8,343 nt of DNA from assembly GCA_030751755.1 (NCBI GenBank), contig JASMFO010000011.1, forward strand, positions 1 to 8,343, read 5' to 3'. The position numbers and the translations under genes are program-made. Origin of the DNA: Candidatus Woesearchaeota archaeon. Lineage in GTDB: Archaea; Nanobdellota; Nanobdellia; Woesearchaeales; GW2011-AR4. Each line of letters opens with the position of its first letter. The stretch's first letter is position 1. A model generated the notes under the pieces. That model searched no databases. It was given only the letters and a program-made list of their open reading frames with translations, and was not told the DNA's origin. Positions 1-5,876 of this stretch are shown piece by piece.

Positions 1-161
1 ATAATTTTTGTATCTCTTTTTTTATCATATCCTTCTGAAATATTATATTTTTCTATTATTTTATTTACATCTAAATAATGAAAATTCAATTTTTTTGCTA
101 GCCTTTTTGCTAATGTAGTTTTGCCTGTACCGGGGGTACCACCAACTATTATTGTTTTCAT
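1..161 (-). CDS. AK6/Fap7-type adenylate kinase (partial, C-terminus outside window)
   Basis: Reading the minus strand from the ATG at 161 gives 53 codons that stay open to the window edge. The protein starts MKTIIVGG and has a Walker A P-loop at residues 8-15 (GTPGTGKT). An LDVNKII stretch (residues 30-36) and ISEGYDKKRD (41-50) follow, as in archaeal and eukaryotic AK6/Fap7 (hCINAP) proteins. Members of that family are small (about 170-190 aa) P-loop kinases/ATPases. Fap7 acts late in small-subunit ribosome maturation together with uS11, and the family also shows adenylate kinase activity. No Shine-Dalgarno sequence precedes the ATG. A TATA-like box lies about 26 nt upstream, so the mRNA is probably leaderless. 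The gene is divergent from the YjbQ/MBF1 pair. The call is firm for the family; the second half of the protein cannot be seen. Confidence 0.88.
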   Translation of the reverse strand, partial: MKTIIVGGTPGTGKTTLAKRLAKKLNFHYLDVNKIIEKYNISEGYDKKRDTKI

Positions 162-183
162 AGAGGGCGAGAATAAATGATTG

Positions 184-191
184 TTTTTAAA
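184..191 (-). promoter_or_regulatory. TATA-like box for the AK6/Fap7 gene
   Basis: On the minus strand this reads TTTAAAAA, centred about 26-27 nt before the A of the ATG at 161. That is the usual archaeal TATA-to-transcription-start distance, so transcription would begin at or next to the start codon (a leaderless mRNA). The sequence is AT-rich, so spacing is the main support. Confidence 0.45.
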
Positions 192-223
192 CATTATCTA
201 TACTACCTTGTCAAAAAGAAAAA

Positions 224-232
224 TATTTAAAA
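224..232 (+). promoter_or_regulatory. TATA-like box for the YjbQ-MBF1 unit
   Basis: TATTTAAAA, preceded by a purine-rich AAAAAGAAAA stretch that could serve as a BRE (TFB recognition element). Its centre is about 29 nt before the ATG at 257, giving an expected transcription start near 254. The in-frame TTG at 233 would then lie upstream of the mRNA start, which argues for the ATG at 257 as the real start. Confidence 0.5.
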
Positions 233-256
233 TTGGATATTACCAATCTTACTCTA

Positions 257-661
257 ATGCAAGAAATAATCGCAATCTCGACATCAAAAAAGCAGGAATT
301 GGTAGATATAACAGACAAAGTCAATGCTATTGTTAAAAAATCAGGGATAAAAGAAGGTTTATGCAATGTTTTTGCAATGCACGCAACTGCCGCTATAATA
401 ATAAATGAGAACGCTGACCCAAATATCTGTCTTGATACTATAGATGCGCTAAACAGACTGGTTAAAGAAGGTATATGGAGACATGATGGTATAGATGGTA
501 ATGCTGCTTCCCATATAAAGTCTACAATATTAGGACCTTCTGAAACAATACCTATAAAAAATGGAGAATTACAATTAGGTGTGTGGCAAGCTCCTATGTT
601 TGTAGAATTGGATGGCCCAAGAAAAAACAGGAAAGTTACTGTTACAATAATTGGTGTTTAA
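257..661 (+). CDS. yjbQ: YjbQ family (UPF0047) protein
   Basis: From the ATG at 257 the product is 134 aa, close to the usual size of about 130-140. It covers the whole family: an N-terminal IAISTSKKQELVDIT segment, then HATAA (residues 42-46; usually HTTAA), INENADP (49-55), RHDGIDGNAASHI (75-87) and the C-terminal GVWQ...ELDGPR signature (108-122). His42, His76 and His86 are conserved positions, probably in the active or metal site. Bacterial YjbQ has been described as having secondary thiamine-phosphate synthase activity; its real cellular role is uncertain and no thiamine genes lie nearby. A longer frame from a TTG at 233 adds eight residues that homologues lack and falls beside the TATA-like box, so I reject it. 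The stop codon directly abuts the MBF1 start, so the two are probably co-transcribed. Confidence 0.9.
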   Translation: MQEIIAISTSKKQELVDITDKVNAIVKKSGIKEGLCNVFAMHATAAIIINENADPNICLDTIDALNRLVKEGIWRHDGIDGNAASHIKSTILGPSETIPIKNGELQLGVWQAPMFVELDGPRKNRKVTVTIIGV

Positions 662-1117
662 ATGAAATGCGACATGTGCGGTTCTCCTGGAAAATTATAC
701 AAAGCAGTAATAGAGGATGCTCAACTTGCTGTATGCCATGAATGCAGCAAATTTGGAAAAGTAACTGGTGTTGTTGAGCAAATTCCTGATAAAACAATTC
801 AAAAGGACGCAAAAAGAGAACCAGAATCAGAGGTAATGGATATTATAATAGATGGTTACGCAGAAAAGATAAGAAAGAAGAGAGAAAGTTTGGGTCTAAA
901 GCAGGAGGAATTCGCAAAAAAGATAAATGAGAAAGAGTCCTTAGTACAGAAAATAGAATCTGGGAATTTTGAGCCTTCGATAGCGCTTGCAAAGAAGATT
1001 GGCAGATTTCTCAAAATAAGGCTGGTTGAAGATTACAAAGAAAGCCACGAAAAACAGACTAAGACAAAAACAAACTCGTTTACAATAGGAGACTTAATTA
1101 AAATAGGGAAAAAATAA
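662..1117 (+). CDS. Archaeal MBF1: zinc ribbon + HTH transcription factor
   Basis: A 151-aa archaeal multiprotein bridging factor 1. Residues 1-28 form a zinc ribbon with Cys3/Cys6 and Cys25/Cys28. Residues about 35-60 are a charged linker. Residues 66-121 are a Cro/XRE helix-turn-helix (YAEKIRKKRESLGLKQEEFA, then SLVQKIESGNFEPS). The C-terminal TIGDLIKIGKK is typical of the archaeal family. Eukaryotic MBF1 bridges activators to TBP and helps keep the ribosome in frame; the archaeal protein binds the 30S ribosomal subunit, and its exact job is debated. The ATG follows the YjbQ stop with no gap and no Shine-Dalgarno, which points to translation by coupling. About 34 nt separate it from the next gene, which has its own TATA-like box. 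Confidence 0.93.
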   Translation: MKCDMCGSPGKLYKAVIEDAQLAVCHECSKFGKVTGVVEQIPDKTIQKDAKREPESEVMDIIIDGYAEKIRKKRESLGLKQEEFAKKINEKESLVQKIESGNFEPSIALAKKIGRFLKIRLVEDYKESHEKQTKTKTNSFTIGDLIKIGKK

Positions 1118-1125
1118 ATGTAAAG

Positions 1126-1136
1126 TTTTAAATATA
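1126..1136 (+). promoter_or_regulatory. TATA-like box ahead of the glycosyltransferase cassette
   Basis: TTTTAAATATA in the 34-nt gap after MBF1. A start about 26 nt downstream of its centre falls near 1157, between the first ATG (1152) and the in-frame ATG at 1164. It is a candidate promoter for the three-gene membrane cassette. A second AT-rich TATATAAA (1141-1148) lies close by, so the exact start is uncertain. Confidence 0.4.
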
Positions 1137-1151
1137 CAGTTATATAAAGGT

Positions 1152-2402
1152 ATGTTCAATAAAATGGATCCCGGTTACACGATATTGGTTTATATTGTAT
1201 GGTTTTTATCCACTTATTTTATTGTAGTTTTCCTGCTGGCATTATTCAGAAACAGAGATAGGCTTTATGATTCTCCTGAACTTAACGAAAATAAGGAACT
1301 GCCTAAAGTAAGCATAGTTATGTCTGCCTATAATGAAGAGAAGAAGATTTCTGAATCCATAGAATCACTAAAATCAATTGATTATCCCAAAGAGTTATAT
1401 GAAGTTATTATTTTAAATGATGGTAGTGTAGACAAAACAAGCGAGATTGTAAAGAAATATGCTGATGGAAAACATATCATTTTTGTTGATAATGAAAAAA
1501 ATAAAGGCAAGGCTGCTTGTTTAAATCAGGGAATTTCTTTAGCTAGAGGAGAATTTGTTGCATGCATGGATGCTGACTCTATTGTACTGGAAGATGTACT
1601 AAAAAAGACTCTCCCTTATTTTGAGGATAAGGAAATGGGGGCTGTAACAGTTTCTGTTGAGGTAAAGAATGCTAATAATTTTCTACAAAAGATAATACAA
1701 ATTGAGTACATACTTGGGCTTTCCCTTTTTTTGAAAGTTTTTTCATCCTTTAATTGCATCCATGTTACACCAGGGCCATTCTCTATTTACAGGAAATTGG
1801 TCCTTAAGGAAATTAATGGGTTTGATAAGAATAACATTACAGAAGACCTGGAAATAGCTTATAGGATCCATAAGGCTGATTATAAGATAACTAATTGCAT
1901 GAACACTTGCGTAAGAACTATAACTCCGCATAACTTTAAGGGCCTATACAGGCAGAGGAGAAGATGGTATTCCGGAGCCCTGCTTACATTTTGGCAGCAT
2001 AAGGATATTTCGTTTAGGAAAAGAGCTGGCTTATTTGGCTACTTTGTGCCATTTAATTATGCATTGATAATCTTGGGTTTGGGGTTGTTTTTATTGTCTC
2101 TTTATCTTTTCTTTTCCAACATTATAAGGAACTTTTCTTTTTATTCTCTCACAAATTATAATTTTTTCTCCAATCTGTTATGGAATTTTGATATCCTTAA
2201 CATGAGCATATTTGTATTTTTTGGGGTTTTTGGTATTATAGGCATGATAATTTTGGTCACATTCGGGTTAAATGCTACGAGGAATGCACAAAAGAAGAAG
2301 GTTTCTGTTTATTTTGGATATTTTCTGCTCTTTTTCATGTACCAGTTCTTCTGGCTTTGTTCGTTTTTCCTTGCATTGTTTAGGAAGAAAGTAAGATGGT
2401 AG
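1152..2402 (+). CDS. Processive-type family 2 glycosyltransferase, membrane
   Basis: This 416-aa inner-membrane glycosyltransferase resembles the BcsA/IcaA/hyaluronan-synthase type. An N-terminal membrane helix (about 8-32) is followed by a cytoplasmic GT-A domain: SIVMSAYNEE (54-63), NDGS (89-92), the DAD metal/UDP motif (140-142), TED with the probable catalytic Asp (230-232) and QRRRW (268-272, the QxxRW motif of processive enzymes). Three more membrane segments follow (about 296-322, 352-374, 386-410), ending in a basic tail. Such enzymes polymerise sugar from a nucleotide sugar and often export the chain; the substrate cannot be read here. ATG 1152 is taken as the start; the in-frame ATG at 1164 (residue 5) fits the TATA spacing slightly better. 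It overlaps the next gene by 7 nt (ATGGTAG). Confidence 0.88.
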   Translation: MFNKMDPGYTILVYIVWFLSTYFIVVFLLALFRNRDRLYDSPELNENKELPKVSIVMSAYNEEKKISESIESLKSIDYPKELYEVIILNDGSVDKTSEIVKKYADGKHIIFVDNEKNKGKAACLNQGISLARGEFVACMDADSIVLEDVLKKTLPYFEDKEMGAVTVSVEVKNANNFLQKIIQIEYILGLSLFLKVFSSFNCIHVTPGPFSIYRKLVLKEINGFDKNNITEDLEIAYRIHKADYKITNCMNTCVRTITPHNFKGLYRQRRRWYSGALLTFWQHKDISFRKRAGLFGYFVPFNYALIILGLGLFLLSLYLFFSNIIRNFSFYSLTNYNFFSNLLWNFDILNMSIFVFFGVFGIIGMIILVTFGLNATRNAQKKKVSVYFGYFLLFFMYQFFWLCSFFLALFRKKVRW

Positions 2403-3091
2403 CTAATAAGGGGATTTTCATTACAGCAGCCATAATAACAGTAATGCTGTTTATTTCTATTTACTCATTTAATATGTTTTTAAATACACAAAGAGAGAGG
2501 GTTGTTATCGAGAGGATGGAACAGGTTATTGATGAGTATCAGGAAATACAGGCTTTATCATTGATGTCAGATGCTTTTGGAAAAGACATGACATGCCTGT
2601 CTTTGGAAAAAAGGCTAGCTCATATGGACAAAACCCTTTGGGATACTGGAATAAAAATTGATAGATATAGGGAAGTTACTGAGAAATTTATCATGGACCC
2701 TTTTTACATTGACCAGAAAAAAAAGTTTAACAGGAACGAAGTGATATACCTTTCAATGCTTAAAGGGATGAAAGACTGGTGCGAGTTCAACCAAACAGTC
2801 ATACTCTATTTTTATAAGAAAAAAGAGGATTGTCTGCATTGTGACGACCAAGCTTTTGTTTTGACGGATTTGAATAAAGAGATAGATTCTGAGATAGCTA
2901 TTTTTTCCTTTGATTCTAATTTAGAACTTCCTTCTATAGATACACTTGAATTGTTCTATAGCATCGATTCCTATCCCTGCATAGTCATAGAAGACGACAC
3001 TTATTGCAGCTTACATGATAAGAACCAGTTAACAGCCAGACTTTGTGATTATAGGAACCTATCCATATGTTCTTGGGAAAAAATTAAATAA
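2396..3091 (+). CDS. Membrane-anchored thioredoxin-like protein, CLHC motif
   Basis: A 231-aa protein I cannot name. Residues 7-28 are one hydrophobic helix, a signal anchor with the rest predicted outside the membrane. Residues about 30-125 are helical and charged. Residues 134-205 look like a thioredoxin fold: a TVILYFY strand (134-140), then Cys146-Leu-His-Cys149 at the active-site position, a second strand (EIAIFSF, 166-172) and SYPCIVI (192-198), where Pro194 fits the cis-proline that faces a thioredoxin active site. Eight cysteines lie outside the anchor (67, 129, 146, 149, 195, 204, 217, 225), suggesting disulfides. The start overlaps the glycosyltransferase stop, so translation is probably coupled. 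A role as thiol oxidase, isomerase or reductase for surface proteins is inference from the motif; a structural role is possible. Confidence 0.72.
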   Translation: MVANKGIFITAAIITVMLFISIYSFNMFLNTQRERVVIERMEQVIDEYQEIQALSLMSDAFGKDMTCLSLEKRLAHMDKTLWDTGIKIDRYREVTEKFIMDPFYIDQKKKFNRNEVIYLSMLKGMKDWCEFNQTVILYFYKKKEDCLHCDDQAFVLTDLNKEIDSEIAIFSFDSNLELPSIDTLELFYSIDSYPCIVIEDDTYCSLHDKNQLTARLCDYRNLSICSWEKIK

Positions 3092-3093
3092 TA
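3081..3093 (+). promoter_or_regulatory. Possible internal TATA-like box before the GT-C gene
   Basis: AAATTAAATAATA spans the stop codon of the thioredoxin-like gene and is centred about 27 nt before the ATG at 3114, the preferred start of the next gene. The spacing would fit a leaderless transcript from an internal promoter. In DNA this AT-rich the match could be chance, and the tight gene packing also allows simple read-through. Confidence 0.25.
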
Positions 3094-3113
3094 ACTTTTT
3101 TTATGTGCTAAAT

Positions 3114-4490
3114 ATGAGGGTATTAAAGCATCATAAGGTATTTTTAATAATTTTTTTATTATTCTTTGTTGTAAAAATATTTTCTTTATTTGTTTCTCAT
3201 GATATATGGTGGGATTCTTCTGTATATTTGGGGATGGGCAAGTACATCTATTCTTCTGGGGAAGCGGGTTTGTGGGAACCTTCCAGACCTTTGGTATGGC
3301 CTTTAATGTTGGGATTTTTCTGGGAAAGGGGTTATGTTTTCTTTGGGAAATTATTGGTAGTATTTTTCAGTTCTGGTGTTTTATTGTTAACTTATCTTAT
3401 TGCCAAGGACTTATTTAATAAAAAAATTGCGATTATTGCTTCTTTATTTCTTTTTTTGTCTCAAACATTCTTCCTTTTTAATAATATATTACATACAGAA
3501 ATTCCCTCTGCATTTTTTGTTTTGCTTGGTTTTTATTTTTTTGTAAAGAAAAGGTACAATTTCTCAGCCTTGTTTTTAGGTATTGCGTTTATGACTAGGT
3601 TTTTTCAGATATTTGCTTTTATCCCTTTGATTTTATTGCTGTTTTATTATTTTGTGAGGGGAAAAGAACATTATAGGACATTGTTTTATTTTTCTTTGTA
3701 TTTCTTGATTCCTGTTGTTCCTTATTTAATATCAAATTATATTCTTTATGATAATCCCTTCTATCCTTTCTTACTGCAATCATGGATGTCAGAATATACT
3801 GGCTGGGTTTTTTCGCAGCCATTTTACTTTTATTTTGTTAATTTGGTGAAGGGGAATGTTTTGGTTTTGTTTGCTGTTTTAGGTTTAGTCTTTGTTTTTA
3901 AGAGGCCTTCTTTGGATAAGGTTGCTTTGGTTTTATTGTTTTTATTTGTTTTTGTTCCTTATAATTTAGTTGCACATAAGGAGATGAGGCTACTAATTAC
4001 TGCATTGCCGTTTCTTTACATATTAACCGCCTATGGTTTACTTGGTTTTGTTAATAATTTTAAAAAAAATAAAACATTGATTTTATCTTTATTATTAATT
4101 GTTTTTTTTATTTTTAATGTACCTAAATTAAGATTTGACATGTATGAGGATAATTTGGAGGTATTTCATAATTATATTGGTAACAAGGGAATTGTGGGTG
4201 GATTATGGATTTCAAATCCTGCGTTTATAGCTTATTCTGACAATAAAGCAGATGAGCTTATTTATTATCCCCTTTATAATTCAGAGAAGATTGATTTTTT
4301 AGTTGATAATGTTGATAATGCGGAACATGTTTTGCTCAATACTTGTGATTTATTGCCTTGTCCAAGTCCCGATATTGCTTGTAACCGGAAACATAATGCC
4401 TTTATTGATTTGCTTAAAGAAAAATTTGTCCTAGTATCCAATACAAAGCACGCACAATGCGAATATTATATTTTTACATCAGATAATTAG
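3114..4490 (+). CDS. GT-C fold membrane glycosyltransferase (GT39/GT22-like)
   Basis: From the ATG at 3114 the product is 458 aa with about ten or more membrane segments. The first outer loop carries SHDIWWDSSVYLGMG (acidic Asp30 and Asp34), the place of the catalytic acid in GT-C enzymes. HTEIPSA (127-133, Glu129) marks the second loop, and HKEMR (288-292) resembles the HKExRF signature of GT22 mannosyltransferases. Such enzymes move sugar from a lipid-phosphate carrier to a protein, lipid or glycan outside the membrane. After the last helix (about 321-336) comes a soluble tail of about 120 residues with four cysteines (411, 416, 423, 449). The frame can be opened at 3045, overlapping the previous gene by 47 nt, but the extra 23 residues look non-homologous; GTG 3105 is another option. 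Donor and acceptor are unknown. Very T-rich, as expected for a hydrophobic protein. Confidence 0.82.
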   Translation: MRVLKHHKVFLIIFLLFFVVKIFSLFVSHDIWWDSSVYLGMGKYIYSSGEAGLWEPSRPLVWPLMLGFFWERGYVFFGKLLVVFFSSGVLLLTYLIAKDLFNKKIAIIASLFLFLSQTFFLFNNILHTEIPSAFFVLLGFYFFVKKRYNFSALFLGIAFMTRFFQIFAFIPLILLLFYYFVRGKEHYRTLFYFSLYFLIPVVPYLISNYILYDNPFYPFLLQSWMSEYTGWVFSQPFYFYFVNLVKGNVLVLFAVLGLVFVFKRPSLDKVALVLLFLFVFVPYNLVAHKEMRLLITALPFLYILTAYGLLGFVNNFKKNKTLILSLLLIVFFIFNVPKLRFDMYEDNLEVFHNYIGNKGIVGGLWISNPAFIAYSDNKADELIYYPLYNSEKIDFLVDNVDNAEHVLLNTCDLLPCPSPDIACNRKHNAFIDLLKEKFVLVSNTKHAQCEYYIFTSDN

Positions 4491-4495
4491 AAAAA

Positions 4496-4510
4496 GATTA
4501 ATAATTAATC
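4496..4510 (+). promoter_or_regulatory. 15-bp palindrome over the radB TATA-like region
   Basis: GATTAATAATTAATC has two perfect 7-bp arms around one central base and ends 16 nt before the radB ATG at 4527. It contains TTAATAATTAA, centred about 24 nt before the ATG, so it may be both the TATA-like box and a binding site for a dimeric regulator. A chance AT palindrome is possible. Confidence 0.4.
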
Positions 4511-4526
4511 GTATTACCTTGGAAAT

Positions 4527-5240
4527 ATGGAAAAAATACCTACTGGAAGCAGGATTTTGGACAAGATGCTTGATGGAGGCTATGAAAAAGATATAATAAC
4601 AACCTTATATGGCCCTGCAGGTTCTGGAAAGACTAATTTATGCATTCTTTGCTGTATAAATGTAGCCAGACTTAAAAAAAAGGTAATTTATGTTGACACA
4701 GAAAATAATTTTTCTTTAGATAGATTTAAGCAGATATGCTCAGCAATTAATCTAAACTATGCAAAAGTATTGAACAATATTGTTTTCTTAAAACCTGCTT
4801 CTTTTGAGGGGCAGAAAAAAACCTTTGAGAAGCTGAAAGATATTGTAAATAACAAAGTAGGCTTGATCATATTTGATTCGGTAGCAATGCTTTATAGGTT
4901 GGAGTTAGGAAAGAATGGAGATATCTATGAGACAAATAAGGACTTGGGTATGCAGCTTGCTTACCTCAAGCAGATTGCAGGTAAAAAACACATTCCTGTC
5001 CTGATTACTAATCAGGTTTATGCTGATTTTGAAGACAAAGACAAGGTTAACCTAGTTGGCGGTGATTTATTAAGATATGGAAGCAAATGTTTAATTGAAT
5101 TACAAATAACTCCTTCGGGCAATAGGCTTGCTATCGTTAAAAAACATAGAGCAATTGAGGCTGAAAAATCAATAACTTTCAAGATAGTTGAAGGGGGGAT
5201 TCTAGGGACAAAAGAAGGTCGCGGATTTAGGTTGTTCTAA
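4527..5240 (+). CDS. radB: DNA repair and recombination protein RadB
   Basis: A 237-aa RecA-fold ATPase, the usual RadB length, lacking the N-terminal helix-hairpin-helix domain of RadA. It begins with IPTGSRILDKMLDGGYE (residues 4-20), typical of RadA/RadB. Walker A is GPAGSGKT (29-36) and Walker B is LIIFD (113-117). YVDTEN (55-60), ITNQVY (160-165) and LRYGSKCLIEL (182-192) follow, and the C-terminal GTKEGRGFRLF matches the family. RadB is a RadA paralogue that assists homologous recombination, probably as a mediator that loads RadA. No Shine-Dalgarno is visible; a TATA-like palindrome about 24 nt upstream suggests a leaderless or short-leader mRNA of its own, though read-through from the glycosyltransferase cassette (36-nt gap) is possible. 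The stop overlaps the FKBP stop by 4 nt. Confidence 0.93.
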   Translation: MEKIPTGSRILDKMLDGGYEKDIITTLYGPAGSGKTNLCILCCINVARLKKKVIYVDTENNFSLDRFKQICSAINLNYAKVLNNIVFLKPASFEGQKKTFEKLKDIVNNKVGLIIFDSVAMLYRLELGKNGDIYETNKDLGMQLAYLKQIAGKKHIPVLITNQVYADFEDKDKVNLVGGDLLRYGSKCLIELQITPSGNRLAIVKKHRAIEAEKSITFKIVEGGILGTKEGRGFRLF

Positions 5241-5659
5241 GCTTCTACAATCTTGACCTTGAAATTCAGGCTTTTTCCAGCTAAGGGGTGATTTAAGTCA
5301 ATTGTTATCTCTTTATCTGTGACTCCAGTTATCTTTGCTGGAATTTGTCTGCCATCGGGTGTTTTTAATCTAAGCATCATTCCCGGTTTTAGTTCCTGCT
5401 CCTTAGGCAAGTGTTCTCTTGGTATTTTTTTTGTCAACTCTGGGTTTGGGTCTCCATAAGCATCCTTTGACTCTATTTTAATGCTTTTTTCTTCTCCTTT
5501 TTCCATTCCCACAACTGCTTCATCAAAACCTTTTATTATCTGGCCAGAACCAACTTCAAATTCTAAAGGCTCTTTTTCTTTTGAAGTGTCAAAAACAGTT
5601 CCATCATCCAATGTTCCAGTATATTCAACCTTTATCTTATCCCCATTCTTTACAGCCAT
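5237..5659 (-). CDS. FKBP-type peptidyl-prolyl isomerase, SlyD-like
   Basis: A 140-aa cytoplasmic prolyl cis-trans isomerase and folding helper. The FKBP half (residues 1-69) begins VKNGDKIKVEYTG and continues with GTVFD (20-24), the GQIIKGFDEAVVGM core (39-52) and AYGD (67-70). The insert-in-flap domain (about 71-120) carries the chaperone activity in this group, and the chain closes with DLNHPLAGKSLNF (121-133), a hallmark of SlyD and short archaeal FKBPs. The metal-binding His/Cys tail of E. coli SlyD is absent. I choose the ATG at 5659 because homologues begin MAVK; an ATG five codons earlier (5674) is in frame. GGGGTTGAT, four bases before the ATG, resembles a Shine-Dalgarno. The gene is convergent with radB and divergent from the carboxyltransferase. 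Confidence 0.93.
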   Translation of the reverse strand: MAVKNGDKIKVEYTGTLDDGTVFDTSKEKEPLEFEVGSGQIIKGFDEAVVGMEKGEEKSIKIESKDAYGDPNPELTKKIPREHLPKEQELKPGMMLRLKTPDGRQIPAKITGVTDKEITIDLNHPLAGKSLNFKVKIVEA

Positions 5660-5663
5660 AAAA

Positions 5664-5672
5664 ATCAACCCC
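5664..5672 (-). promoter_or_regulatory. Shine-Dalgarno-like site of the FKBP gene
   Basis: On the minus strand GGGGTTGAT matches 7 of 9 bases of the archaeal consensus GGAGGTGAT and sits four bases before the ATG at 5659. It supports that start over the in-frame ATG at 5674, which it partly overlaps. It is one of only two ribosome-binding-like sites seen in the window. Confidence 0.4.
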
Positions 5673-5704
5673 ATATTATCGAAAAAACAAGCAAAGAAAG
5701 CTCA

Positions 5705-5710
5705 TTTAAA
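5705..5710 (-). promoter_or_regulatory. TATA-like box for the FKBP gene
   Basis: TTTAAA within CGTTTAAATGAG on the minus strand predicts transcription from about 5681 and a leader of about 22 nt holding the Shine-Dalgarno-like GGGGTTGAT. A longer TTAAATAATATAG (minus strand, 5733-5745) farther upstream is an equally AT-rich alternative that would give a leader of about 54 nt. Confidence 0.35.
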
Positions 5711-5841
5711 CGATTTTTTACTTTGAATTATCCTATATTATTTAAGTTTTTGGAAGGGGTTGTGTATTTGTGGTTGGGGGAATGGTATCTAACATCTGTT
5801 AAGTATCCTTTTTCTTCACCAAAACTCCATTTTCCACAACA

Positions 5842-5850
5842 TTTTTAAAG
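5842..5850 (+). promoter_or_regulatory. TATA-like box for the carboxyltransferase-carrier unit
   Basis: TTTTTAAAG, predicting transcription near 5872 and a leader of about 19 nt that contains GGGTGG before the ATG at 5891. It is the best TATA-like match between the FKBP and carboxyltransferase genes in the plus direction. Confidence 0.4.
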
Positions 5851-5876
5851 CGATATAGCTAACTTCTAGGCTCTAA

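Noticed and set aside
233..256. TTG-initiated extension of the YjbQ gene
   Set aside because: The TTG touches the TATA-like box and the eight added residues have no counterpart in the family, which begins at the ATG at 257.
1141..1148. TATATAAA as the glycosyltransferase TATA box
   Set aside because: It lies only 4-11 nt before ATG 1152 and 16-23 nt before ATG 1164, too close for archaeal TATA spacing; the box at 1126-1136 fits better.
3206..3418. Overlapping 70-codon plus-strand reading frame inside the GT-C gene
   Set aside because: It is a shadow frame of a well-supported membrane protein gene; no start signal and no recognisable motif.
4299..4320. Tandem GATAATGTTGATAATG repeat in the GT-C gene
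   Set aside because: Two in-frame Asp-Asn codon pairs (DNVDN); too short to be a meaningful repeat.
5481..5726. 81-codon plus-strand reading frame antisense to the FKBP gene
   Set aside because: The minus-strand frame is an unmistakable FKBP; the plus frame has no family features.
5857..5872. Short stem-loop AGCTA/TAGGCT just before the carboxyltransferase
   Set aside because: Only five pairs with a bulge; too weak to call a riboswitch or operator.
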